This document shows positions 33,540 to 41,760 of a stretch of DNA of 64,000 bases, piece by piece. The notes under the pieces were generated by a model, which was not told the DNA's origin, did no database searches, and saw only the letters and a program-made list of their open reading frames with translations. The stretch is from Suilimivivens sp964393865 (lineage in GTDB: Bacteria; Bacillota; Clostridia; Lachnospirales; Lachnospiraceae), in the NCBI GenBank assembly GCA_964393865.1, contig CAYMUW010000007.1, forward strand, positions 24,008 through 88,007. Reading direction: 5' to 3'. A program made the position numbers and the translations under genes. Numbering within the stretch: position 1 is the stretch's first letter; each line of letters begins with the position of its first letter.

Positions 33540-33929
33540 TTAAAAAGAGTTGCCTTCCAAAAGCTCATAATAAATACTGCAGTCCTCCACAGGAAATTGA
33601 ATTTCCCTGCATTCCTCAAGAAGGACTTCCTGCTGCTCCGCATCCAGATCGGAAATACGGCGATGATGAATCGTCACCGTATATTCCACACTTCCATCCT
33701 GATCTATGATCCGGTTCATGGTAATACCACTGGACGCATATCCCTGTTCCGCCAAAAAAGTCCGTACTTTCTCCACATATTCATGCTCCAGCATCTTATA
33801 ATATTCCTTCTGCTCCCTGGCAGTTTCCCTGCTCTGGCTGAAAGCCGTCCCCAATATGGCAAAAGCACATATCAGTACCAGAAACACGGTAGCAATCATC
33901 CACCAGGTTATCTTTTGCATAGCTCTCAT
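33540..33929 (-). CDS. Small membrane-anchored protein of unknown function
   Basis: 129 residues; residues 7-29 are a single membrane helix (WWMIATVFLVLICAFAI), followed by a coiled-coil-prone charged segment (ETAREQKEYYKMLEHEYVEK) and an extracytoplasmic domain of about 80 residues with alternating strands (SVEYTVTIHHRRIS). GAGGAAGTG precedes the ATG. I recognise no family. It stands alone, 232 bp from the divergent DUF362 gene. Confidence 0.7.
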   Translation of the reverse strand: MRAMQKITWWMIATVFLVLICAFAILGTAFSQSRETAREQKEYYKMLEHEYVEKVRTFLAEQGYASSGITMNRIIDQDGSVEYTVTIHHRRISDLDAEQQEVLLEECREIQFPVEDCSIYYELLEGNSF

Positions 33930-34096
33930 AACACTTCCTCCTCAAAACCGCATATTTGTAATTCATCAGGTGCTGTTTTCTTATCTAATAACAGTATATA
34001 GAAAGAAGTGTACGATAAAACGGACTCTGATATGTTGCGATGAATTTTAAAATTGCATCCATTGTCAAACAATATGATTGGGTGTAAACTGTCTTC

Positions 34097-34125
34097 TGGA
34101 CATATCTTTGCGCTGTCCGTATAAT
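34097..34125 (+). promoter_or_regulatory. Promoter of the DUF362 gene
   Basis: TGGACA (34097-34102) and TATAAT (34120-34125) with a 17-bp spacer; GGACA and TGTCC form a 5-bp inverted repeat across the spacer. AGCGCC/GGCGCT (34143-34159) makes a small hairpin just before the ribosome site. Confidence 0.7.
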
Positions 34126-34176
34126 AATAAGAATAAAATTTAAGCGCCTTAAAGGCGCTGCATGAAAGGAAAAAAG

Positions 34177-35292
34177 ATGATACAAGCCCTTCAACTCGTT
34201 CCCGAATATAAAGAAGAATTAATTTATCCCGCTGTCTGCCGTTTCATGGAGACACTTGAAGTTGCCAAAGATATGCGCCCTGATCTAAAGGTTGTAATAA
34301 AACCCAATCTTGTCATGGCCAAAAACCCGGAATTTCCCGCAACCACTCACCCGCTGGTGATTAAGTGTGTCGTGCGCTGGCTGAGAGAGCAGGGCGTCCA
34401 GAATATTACTTTGGCGGAAAGCTCCGGCGGGCTGTACAACGCAGAACACATGAAAAATGTATACCAGGTCTGCGGTATGAAGCAGCTTGAGCCTGATATT
34501 AAGCTGAACATGGACTTTTCTGCCCGCACCGTAAACTGCATGGAAGGCTTTGCCAACCATTCCTTCCATATTATTACGCCGATTACAGAGGCAGACTATA
34601 TTATCAATATCTGCAAACTGAAAACCCATGCCATGACCGGCTATTCCGGCGGCATCAAAAATCTGTTCGGAACCATCCCGGGGCTGGAAAAACCCCAGAT
34701 GCATTATCGCTGGCCGGATATTGAGGATTTTTCCCGAATGCTTCTTGAGCTTGCCCAGACCGTAAATCCTCAGCTCACTGTCATTGATGCCATTGATGCC
34801 ATGGAAGGGAACGGCCCCACCGGAGGCACCTCGCATCCTCTTCACATGCTCCTTGCCGCAAAGGATTTTTATACACAGGATTACTTTGCTGCAGGACTGA
34901 TGAAGCTTGATCCCATGAATATTGTCATGATCAGACAGGCTGTAGAGAAAGGACTGGCCAAACCCGATGAGCTGCAGCTTATCGGAGACCAAATTCCGAA
35001 TGAGCTTACACCGTTTCAGGTTCCTGACGCCATCAGACTGGATTTTTCAAGCTGTCTGCCCGGCTTTTTGCAAAAGCCCTTCCTTGCCATTGCAGGGAAA
35101 CTGCTTAAATCCTATCCCCAACTAAATAAGGATTTGTGCGTAGGATGCGGAAAATGTGCGGAGAGCTGCCCAGCTCACATCATCACCATCAAAGACAAAA
35201 AGGCTAAATTTAAGAAAAAGGGCTGCATCTCCTGCTTCTGCTGTCAGGAAATGTGCCCTATGAAAGCAATTTATGTTAAGAAAGCCTTATAG
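34177..35292 (+). CDS. DUF362 protein with 2[4Fe-4S] ferredoxin domain
   Basis: 371 residues from the ATG at 34177, chosen because AAAGGA stands seven bases upstream within the alternative frame start at 34162. Residues 20-280 are a DUF362 domain (VVIKPNLVMAKNP, LAESSGGLYN, CKLKTHAMTGYSGGIKNLFG). The C terminus carries two [4Fe-4S] motifs, CVGCGKCAESCP and CISCFCCQEMCP. Such proteins are common in anaerobes and presumed to be electron carriers or cofactor enzymes, but the reaction is unknown. It has its own promoter and no operon partner. Confidence 0.9.
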   Translation: MIQALQLVPEYKEELIYPAVCRFMETLEVAKDMRPDLKVVIKPNLVMAKNPEFPATTHPLVIKCVVRWLREQGVQNITLAESSGGLYNAEHMKNVYQVCGMKQLEPDIKLNMDFSARTVNCMEGFANHSFHIITPITEADYIINICKLKTHAMTGYSGGIKNLFGTIPGLEKPQMHYRWPDIEDFSRMLLELAQTVNPQLTVIDAIDAMEGNGPTGGTSHPLHMLLAAKDFYTQDYFAAGLMKLDPMNIVMIRQAVEKGLAKPDELQLIGDQIPNELTPFQVPDAIRLDFSSCLPGFLQKPFLAIAGKLLKSYPQLNKDLCVGCGKCAESCPAHIITIKDKKAKFKKKGCISCFCCQEMCPMKAIYVKKAL

Positions 35293-35397
35293 CGTGGATG
35301 TGGGGTGGTATTCAGAAAGAAGCAGAACAACATTACCTTCCCTCAATCCTGTATCCGTTTGTCCACTTATCTGCCGTGGAAGCATCCTCTTCTGGTC

Positions 35398-36366
35398 CTA
35401 TGACCGCTTCCAATAAGGAACCGAAAATTCATCCACATAGGCAAAAAAATTAAATATTCCCGGTATTCCCCATTCCACCTGCGGTTGAATGTCCATATTG
35501 GAATTATTGACGGTAAACTCTTCGCCCTTTTCCGGGTTATAGAGTTCCTCAAAGGTTGCAGTCACATAGCGGACGCTGCTGTGAATATCATAATAAAATG
35601 CATAGCCCACAAACTCTTCCTGAATGTGGTCCGTCAGTTTTAATCCCACACAGACCTTACATGTGAGATCAGGATATTCCGGGCTGATCAGCCAATCATA
35701 GGAATACAGATACATTTCCCCTGATGCACCGTCCTGATTTTCCGTCCGATAATGTTCAAATTCAAGCTCCGAAACCTGTTGCGGATAGTTTTTCTCCGCA
35801 TATTCCGTAATCCTGCGGACACACTCTTCAAAGTCCTGTACGGTTTTGACCGTCTCCTTTTCCTTATCCCTGATCAGGCAGGCAATTACCCCGTCACTGT
35901 CACCGGACCATGCAAAATTTGCCCATGCGTCACCGTACTGTGAAATACCCGCCGCCCAGCCATAGGGCGTATTCACCAGGTACTCCCCCGCCTGCATATA
36001 GGCCGTCCTTGATTCCTTTGTTATGATATTTTCTTTCCGCAATACTTTAAGCGTCGTTCCCGGATAAATCATGTCAGGATTAGAAATCAAATCCTTATTG
36101 TCAGCTGCAAGCTCCACATAACCATTTCCGTAACCCCACAGCTTCTCGGCAATCTTCCACAGACTGTCTCCTGGTTCAATCGTATAATCCTCTTTTTCCG
36201 TTATCAGCGTCACGTAAATCTCTTCCCCGTCCGGCACATCGCCATAAACAACGGGGTATTTTCCCTCCGCCAAGGCAGGTTCTGCCGGTATGAACAAAAA
36301 AGCAGTATTACCGCACAAACACAGCATAAAAACCTTTTTAATAATCGTATTCCCATATACTTGCAT
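35398..36366 (-). CDS. Secreted LysM-domain protein
   Basis: 322 residues. Residues 1-34 are a signal peptide ending PALAEG. A LysM domain follows at about residues 60-108 (YTIEPGDSLWKIAEKLWGYG, NPDMIYPGTTLKV), which binds peptidoglycan. The remaining 200 residues form an unrecognised domain with aromatic-rich strands (PYGWAAGISQYGDAWANFAW). It overlaps the end of the upstream RsiV-like pseudogene by 29 bp, so it is translated from the same message under the TGCATC array promoter. A wall-associated function is inferred. Confidence 0.8.
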   Translation of the reverse strand: MQVYGNTIIKKVFMLCLCGNTAFLFIPAEPALAEGKYPVVYGDVPDGEEIYVTLITEKEDYTIEPGDSLWKIAEKLWGYGNGYVELAADNKDLISNPDMIYPGTTLKVLRKENIITKESRTAYMQAGEYLVNTPYGWAAGISQYGDAWANFAWSGDSDGVIACLIRDKEKETVKTVQDFEECVRRITEYAEKNYPQQVSELEFEHYRTENQDGASGEMYLYSYDWLISPEYPDLTCKVCVGLKLTDHIQEEFVGYAFYYDIHSSVRYVTATFEELYNPEKGEEFTVNNSNMDIQPQVEWGIPGIFNFFAYVDEFSVPYWKRS

Positions 36367-37220
36367 TTTCCCTCAACCAGATGTTTTCCTTCTTTTCCTC
36401 ACAGGGAAGCACTTCGCCCGCTTCCTGCGACTTTTCATATTTATCCCAAAATTCACTTTGCTTTTTAAAGCCTTCCAACTCATCCGGGCTTAGCTGCGTA
36501 TAATAAATTCTTTCGGTAGAAACCTGCGTAATGGCATATTCCAATACAGGATCAAAGGAAATTCCCACCACGAAATCTTTCTCCTCTGTAATGTAGAAAA
36601 AAGGCCTGCACATCCTCGCTCAGGGACTTATCCCACAGAACAATAAAGTCTCTGTCAACGTTAAAAATATCGGATAACTCATAGCTTTCACCGGTCACAA
36701 GATCCACGGTAAGCGCTCTTTCAGTACCATTGGTCATCTACACCGGATTTCCGGGAGCATACAGTTCGTAATAATCAAGGCTTATCAGATACTGACTGTG
36801 GAAGGTCACATCACAGGTTATGTCACTGCAAAAAATGGAAAAAAGCTCTTCCTGAAAGGCCTTTACCTCCTCAGACGGCTCTAAGTGCCAATAATTCACC
36901 CTGTCCATTGCTGTATCATACATTAGCCCGTTCATCTGCTCCTGTACCTCTTCGTCAATCCCCTCCAGTCTGGGATATTCCACAGTGATTACATCCCAAT
37001 AGTCATACTGCTCAGAATACTCCACAAAATATTGTTCCTTTTGAACAGTGTAATTCTGATAACCTTTAGAGGGAAGCAGGAAAAGGATACTCCCCAGACC
37101 TATGCCTCCCGCTGCAATCACAAGCAAAAGCACCCCAAGGATAATCCATTTTCTCCGTTTCCCTCTGTTTTTTTCTCTCGTTTCTTCTCTTAATTCTTCT
37201 CTGTTTTCTTCCCCGCCCAT
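36338..37220 (-). pseudogene. RsiV/DUF3298-like membrane protein, broken
   Basis: A single former gene read in three pieces. The N-terminus (from 37220) has a charged cytoplasmic tail, one membrane helix (WIILGVLLLVIAAGGIGLG) and DUF4163/DUF3298-like text. An in-frame TAG after ELYAPGNPV is followed immediately by ATG in the same frame. Then at a run of six A on the plus strand (36597-36602) the frame must shift: deleting one base joins DVQAFF to YITEEKDFVVGISFD. Two separate lesions make inactivation likely, though the TAG could allow reinitiation. RsiV-type proteins are anti-sigma factors or lysozyme-binding sensors. The operon starts at the TGCATC array and ends with the LysM gene. Confidence 0.78.
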
Positions 37221-37261
37221 AGTTTAATCACTCCTTTTTACAACCTGTCGTCTTTAAAATG

Positions 37262-37315
37262 ATTATACAGGTCGAATGCATCAAAGTTGCATCATATCTG
37301 CATCAAAAATGCATC
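37262..37315 (-). promoter_or_regulatory. Promoter with four TGCATC direct repeats
   Basis: TGCATC (GATGCA on the minus strand) occurs at 37277, 37288, 37299 and 37310, exactly 11 bp apart. The last repeat is nine bases from a perfect -10 box TATAAT (37262-37267); the array covers where a -35 box should be. The array begins two bases after the copA stop and drives the RsiV-like/LysM operon. The same arrangement is found at 46124-46177. Confidence 0.75.
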
Positions 37316-37317
37316 TT

Positions 37318-39921
37318 TTATTGAATTCCCACTACCTCATAACCGGCCTCTGTCACCGCCGCTTTTAACACGTCATCGCTCATCTCAGCGCTTAAAGTGA
37401 TTTCCGCACTTTTTTGCTCAAGACTCACAACAACGCTTTCCACTCCCTCAATTTCCTCCAATGCCTTCTGTACTCGTCCGGTGCAGTGCGCACACATCAT
37501 TCCTTCAATAGTCATTACTTTTTTCATTTTCGTTTTCTCCTGATTTTCTTTCTTAACTTCAAAAAATTCAGCGTCTACATTTGTCTGCGCTGTTTCTTCC
37601 CTTTCTTCCGCCAGGCTGCCTTTAAACCCCCGAAGCCGCAGCGCATTTCCAACCACAAACAAACTGCTGAGACTCATGGCTGCCGCCCCAAACATAGGAT
37701 TCAATCGAATTCCAAATACAGGATACCACACTCCTGCCGCCAGGGGAATGCCAATTACATTGTAAAAGAATGCCCAAAACAGATTCTGCTTAATATTTCT
37801 GATTACCGACCGGCTGAGACGGATAGCTGTTATGGCGTCCGTCAGTCTGCTCTTCATCAAAATAATATCCGCACTGTCAATTGCCACATCGGTTCCCGCT
37901 CCAATGGCAATTCCCACATCTGCGGCCGCAAGTGCGGGAGCATCGTTAATTCCGTCTCCGATCATTGCCACCTTTCGGCCTTCCTCCTTCAGCCTTCTGA
38001 TTTCTTTCTCCTTATCCTCAGGAAGAACCTCTGCAATCACCTGATTGACATTCAGCTGACGCTTTGCCGCTTCGGCCGTCCGCTTATTGTCCCCGGTAAG
38101 CATCACCACGTCAATCTTCATTCTATGGAACTCTTCAATTGCACTTCTTGAGGTTTCCTTGATGGTATCTGCAACTCCTATAATGGCTGAAAGCTGCTTT
38201 TCCCTTGCAAAAAGAAGAGGGGTCTTTCCATCCACGGAAATCTCTTCCATTTTAGCCTCCTGCTGTGCGGATACAGAAATTCCGTTTTCCTCCATAAAGG
38301 CTTTATTGCCTGCAAAGCACCACTGTCCTTTGCATTTTGCCACAACTCCCTTTCCAAAAACAGCTTGAAACTCCTGTACATCGGGAAGGGTAAGCTTCCG
38401 CTCCTTTGCCGCTGTCACAATGGCATCTGCTAAAGGGTGCTCGCTGGGCTTCTCAATCGCCGCACTGAGAGCAAGCACTGCATCTTCATCCGGCTCTTTA
38501 TCATAGCATACGATATCCGTTACCTTAGGCTTTCCTTCCGTAATGGTTCCGGTCTTATCCAAAACTACCGTATCGATATCTCTGGCCGACTGCAGGGCGT
38601 CCCCGGACTTAATCAAAATACCGTTTCTTGCCCCAACGCCGGTTCCCACCATAATCGCCACCGGCGTTGCAAGACCAAGGGCACAGGGGCAGGAAATTAC
38701 CAGCACCGCAATTGCACTGGACATTGCCTCTTCAAATCCGCCTCCCGCAAGCAGCCACACGGCAAAGGTAATCGCCGCAATTCCCATAACCGCAGGAACA
38801 AATATCCCTGCAATCTTGTCGGCCAATCTGGCAATAGGCGCTTTGGATGCGGAGGCCTCCTCCACCAGCCGGATAATCTGAGACAGGGTCGTATCCTCTC
38901 CCACCTTAACCGCCCGGCAGATCAATCTTCCCGCCTTATTCATAGTTGCGGAAACCACCGTATCCCCGGGCCCTTTTTCCACGGGAATGCTTTCGCCTGT
39001 AATGGCAGCCTCATTAATGCTGGAGGTTCCCTCCTCAATCACACCATCCACCGGTATCAGACTTCCCGGCTTAACAACAAACCGGTCTCCCTGCAAAAGC
39101 TGCTCCGTAGGAATTTCCTTTTCCGTCCCATCCTCCATAAGAAGCAGTGCTGTCTTAGGAGACAAATCCATCAGCTTTTCAATTGCCTCTCCGGTTTTGC
39201 CCTTGGAGCGTGTCTCTAGGTATTTCCCAACTGTAATCAGTGCCAGGATCATACCCGCAGATTCAAAATACAGGTCAGAAGCATAGCGACCAACCAGCGC
39301 CTCATCGCCATGCCCCAGACCATAACCAATTCTGTATATGGCAAAAATTCCATAGACCAAGGCTGCACCCGAGCCTACTGCTATCAGGCTGTCCATATTG
39401 GGGTTTCTGTTCAGCAGAGTTTTAAATCCGTTTTGAAAATATTTTCGGTTTACATAAACAATCGGCAGAACAAGCAAAAATTGCGTAAAGGCAAAGACAA
39501 GCGCATTCTCATTGCCATGAAACAGCTTCATAAAAAGCTCCGGTACCGGAATATGCAGCCACATAAAGATCATGTGATGCATGGCTACCACCATGAGAAG
39601 CAGCATGAAAATTATGGATATAATCAGCCTTGTTTTCATCTCGGCATTTTGTTTCCTGCCCTTTAACGCCTCCCGCCCTTCCTGATTCCTGCCGTTTCTT
39701 TCCCGGCTGCCTTCTGGCTTAGCGCCGTATCCCGCTTTTTCCACAGCCTCTATAATCATCTGCTCATTGCACAGCGCTTCATCATAGGACACCTGCATGC
39801 TGTTAGTCAGAAGATTCACTGTCACTTCATTCATTCCCTGAATTTTTCTTACACTTTTCTCCACATGAGCAGAACACGCAGAACAGGTCATTCCTGTTAC
39901 CGTATATTTTTGACTTTTCAT
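37318..39921 (-). CDS. copA: Copper-exporting P1B-type ATPase
   Basis: 867 residues from the ATG at 39921, six bases after GAGGTG. An N-terminal heavy-metal domain has GMTCSACSAHVEKS; a second metal domain with GMMCAHCTGRVQKA is placed at the C terminus, after a short linker, rather than tandem at the N terminus. The membrane CPC motif ISCPCALGLATP, actuator TGES, DKTGTIT, SEHPLADAI and GDGINDAPAL are all present. It exports Cu(I) from the cytoplasm. It is co-transcribed with csoR, 13 bp upstream, from a promoter overlapped by two CsoR boxes. The split arrangement of the two metal domains is notable. Confidence 0.96.
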   Translation of the reverse strand: MKSQKYTVTGMTCSACSAHVEKSVRKIQGMNEVTVNLLTNSMQVSYDEALCNEQMIIEAVEKAGYGAKPEGSRERNGRNQEGREALKGRKQNAEMKTRLIISIIFMLLLMVVAMHHMIFMWLHIPVPELFMKLFHGNENALVFAFTQFLLVLPIVYVNRKYFQNGFKTLLNRNPNMDSLIAVGSGAALVYGIFAIYRIGYGLGHGDEALVGRYASDLYFESAGMILALITVGKYLETRSKGKTGEAIEKLMDLSPKTALLLMEDGTEKEIPTEQLLQGDRFVVKPGSLIPVDGVIEEGTSSINEAAITGESIPVEKGPGDTVVSATMNKAGRLICRAVKVGEDTTLSQIIRLVEEASASKAPIARLADKIAGIFVPAVMGIAAITFAVWLLAGGGFEEAMSSAIAVLVISCPCALGLATPVAIMVGTGVGARNGILIKSGDALQSARDIDTVVLDKTGTITEGKPKVTDIVCYDKEPDEDAVLALSAAIEKPSEHPLADAIVTAAKERKLTLPDVQEFQAVFGKGVVAKCKGQWCFAGNKAFMEENGISVSAQQEAKMEEISVDGKTPLLFAREKQLSAIIGVADTIKETSRSAIEEFHRMKIDVVMLTGDNKRTAEAAKRQLNVNQVIAEVLPEDKEKEIRRLKEEGRKVAMIGDGINDAPALAAADVGIAIGAGTDVAIDSADIILMKSRLTDAITAIRLSRSVIRNIKQNLFWAFFYNVIGIPLAAGVWYPVFGIRLNPMFGAAAMSLSSLFVVGNALRLRGFKGSLAEEREETAQTNVDAEFFEVKKENQEKTKMKKVMTIEGMMCAHCTGRVQKALEEIEGVESVVVSLEQKSAEITLSAEMSDDVLKAAVTEAGYEVVGIQ

Positions 39922-39934
39922 TTTGCACCTCACT

Positions 39935-40264
39935 TTATTTCAATTTTTTAACCAGCTCTATGGCCTCCTCCATGATCTGATCATTTCCTTTTTTGATCTC
40001 TTCCGTCACGCAGGTTTCCATGTGCTCCTTCAGCACGATATAGCCAAAGCTCTGCAGGGCACTTTCCACTGCCGCAATCTGCGTCAGAATATCACCGCAA
40101 TATCTGTTTTCATCCAACATCTTACCGATGCCGTTCAGCTGCCCGATCATACGGCTCAATCTGTTCTGTAGCTGCCTGACCTCTTTTTCACTTCTTGGCG
40201 TGTGTTTGGTCCGACAGCAACTACATATATTTTCCTTATTTGCATTATTTCCTGTTGTAGTCAT
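39935..40264 (-). CDS. csoR: CsoR-family copper-sensing repressor
   Basis: 109 residues from the ATG at 40264, five bases after GGAGG. An upstream in-frame ATG at 40306 is possible; ATGGAGGATAG occurs twice there. The CsoR fold (all helical) shows EVRQLQNRLSRMIGQLNGIGKML, then the copper ligands Cys-His-Cys in RYCGDILTQI and KEHMETCV. Cu(I) binding releases the repressor from the copA-csoR promoter. The extra N-terminal ENICSCCRTKH adds three Cys/His ligands. It leads the copA operon. Confidence 0.93.
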   Translation of the reverse strand: MTTTGNNANKENICSCCRTKHTPRSEKEVRQLQNRLSRMIGQLNGIGKMLDENRYCGDILTQIAAVESALQSFGYIVLKEHMETCVTEEIKKGNDQIMEEAIELVKKLK

Positions 40265-40368
40265 CCTATCCTCCATTCCGAAGCGATTTTTCGCACTATC
40301 CTCCATTTCTCATTGCTTCCTATTTATAATCAGTTTCAGGTGAGCCGTGCAAAATCTCAACCCCCCCA

Positions 40369-40426
40369 ATACCCCATGGGGTATATCTCGTATATAGAGA
40401 ATATACCCCAGTGGGGTATTTGTCAA
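40369..40426 (-). promoter_or_regulatory. csoR-copA promoter with two CsoR boxes
   Basis: Two inverted repeats, ATACCCC-AT-GGGGTAT (40369-40384) and ATACCCC-AGT-GGGGTAT (40403-40419), are classic CsoR operators. On the minus strand TTGACA (40421-40426) and TATTCT (40398-40403) have a 17-bp spacer; the second box occupies that spacer exactly, and the first lies downstream of the -10. CsoR bound here would block polymerase. Confidence 0.9.
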
Positions 40427-40473
40427 GAGTTACTATATATTTTTTAACTATGAAAATAAAATCTTAAAAAAAA

Positions 40474-40502
40474 TTGTACTATTACGTTTTTTGTGCTATG
40501 AT
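40474..40502 (+). promoter_or_regulatory. Promoter toward the Rpn gene
   Basis: TTGTAC (40474-40479) and TATGAT (40497-40502), 17-bp spacer. It is the only clear plus-strand signal in the 452-bp gap between csoR and the Rpn gene. The leader of about 210 nt holds a five-codon frame after GGGGG (near 40598) and the repeat at 40654-40695. Confidence 0.6.
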
Positions 40503-40653
40503 GTTTCCATCTTATTATTAATTTCTTTTATTTCATTTTTCTTTGGCTGTTTCAGCCATATTTTCAAGTACTTTTATATCTATCGTAAAGGGGGAATGAC
40601 TATGATTGTTTAGAAATTATCTTAAAATTCTGTTACTTACTTTTAAAAGCTTC

Positions 40654-40695
40654 AGGTTCTAAAAGGTTATTTGACGCCTGAAGCCTAACAAAAAA
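40654..40695 (+). repeat. Dispersed repeat, copy B
   Basis: AGGTTCTAAAAGGTTATTTG, then ACGCCTGAAG and CCTAACAAAAAA. It matches copy A (23091-23140) at both ends, in the same order, and lies 21 bp before the Rpn start codon. Confidence 0.5.
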
Positions 40696-40716
40696 TACCA
40701 TTCGAAAAGGAGTCTT

Positions 40717-41748
40717 ATGTCACAAACAATCTTTCACATCTATGATAAGGTCTTTAAAAAAGTCCTGACCTTATCGTCTAAAGCAGTTATCAATCTTATT
40801 AACGGTTTATTCGGAACCGACTACCCCGAAGACAGTACCATCCGGTACAACTGGACAGAATTTGTGGATGGGGAATTAAAGAAAACTCTGGCTGACACCA
40901 TTCTCACCATCAATGAAAATCAGAGCTATCATCTGGAAGCACAAATGACCACGGATGAAACCATTGTCCTTCGGGTTTTCAAATATGGATTTTCCCATGC
41001 AAACCGAAATCTTGTCAGTAATGAGACCTGTTCCGAATTGTGCTTCCCGGAACCGAAGATCATTTACTTAGCTCCTGAAAAAAGCATTCCCGAAGAATAC
41101 ACCTTAAGGCTTAACTTCGGTTCCCAGGGGTACTTTGACTACAAAGTAAGCGCCTTTCTCTTCAATCAGATTTCGACACAGGAGTTAAATCAGAAGAAAA
41201 TGATTATCTTAATTCCCTTTATGCTGTTAAAGCTTCGGGACGCAATGTCGAAATCCCGTTCAAAAGATAACCTCGAGGCATTGAAAAATCTGATACAGCA
41301 TGATATACTGGAAAGCATAGAGGAAAATCTGCGGCTTAATAATATCACCCAGATGGATGCACGGAAACTGAGACGCTATACCCACAAGCTGTATGAACAC
41401 ATTTACTCCCATTATGAGGAACTGGAGGAACTAAACGAAATGACAGACGAATCTTTGATGCTGGATATTGATATCATTGAAAAAGAGCATGAACAGCGAT
41501 TGGAAGAAATGGAAAGAGCCATAGAAGAAAAACGCAACGTTATCAAAGAACAGGAGGATACTATAAAGGAAAAAGACACTGTTATAAAGAACCAGGACGA
41601 TGCTATAAAGGAAAGAGACGATGCCTTAAAGGAAAAGGATGATGCCTTAAAGGAAAAGGACGATGCCTTAAGGGAAAAAGATGATGAAATCTCCGCCCTT
41701 AAGGAGCACATCCGCCAGCTGGAAAAACAGGCAGCAGGACTAAACTAG
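40717..41748 (+). CDS. Rpn-type PD-(D/E)XK recombination-promoting transposase
   Basis: 343 residues. The N-terminal domain has the Rpn pattern FKKVLTLSSKAVINLINGLFG, YNWTEFVDGELKKTLADTIL, and SYHLEAQMTTDETIVLRVFKYGF, where Asp and the Glu-x-Gln of LEAQ are candidate PD-(D/E)XK residues. Residues 245-343 are a coiled coil made of near-identical 7-residue steps (DDALKEK), encoded by 21-bp tandem repeats. Rpn proteins act in RecA-independent horizontal transfer and cleave DNA. AAAGGAG precedes the start. The gene is intact, unlike the fragment at 10445. The dispersed repeat copy B lies just upstream. Confidence 0.82.
   Translation: MSQTIFHIYDKVFKKVLTLSSKAVINLINGLFGTDYPEDSTIRYNWTEFVDGELKKTLADTILTINENQSYHLEAQMTTDETIVLRVFKYGFSHANRNLVSNETCSELCFPEPKIIYLAPEKSIPEEYTLRLNFGSQGYFDYKVSAFLFNQISTQELNQKKMIILIPFMLLKLRDAMSKSRSKDNLEALKNLIQHDILESIEENLRLNNITQMDARKLRRYTHKLYEHIYSHYEELEELNEMTDESLMLDIDIIEKEHEQRLEEMERAIEEKRNVIKEQEDTIKEKDTVIKNQDDAIKERDDALKEKDDALKEKDDALREKDDEISALKEHIRQLEKQAAGLN
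41554..41679 (+). repeat. Six 21-bp tandem repeats in the Rpn gene
   Basis: Units begin at 41554, 41575, 41596, 41617, 41638 and 41659; the last four are nearly identical (GACGATGCCTTAAAGGAAAAG-type). Each codes seven residues, so copy changes keep frame and lengthen the coiled coil by one heptad. Confidence 0.9.
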
Positions 41749-41760
41749 AAGAATACATTG

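Noticed and set aside
36738..37220. Short RsiV-like protein as an intact gene
   Set aside because: It ends in the middle of a domain, and the next codons continue the same domain in frame after a single TAG.
40361..40420. CRISPR-like short palindromic repeats
   Set aside because: Only two copies, both CsoR operators at the copA-csoR promoter; no spacers or cas genes are in the window.
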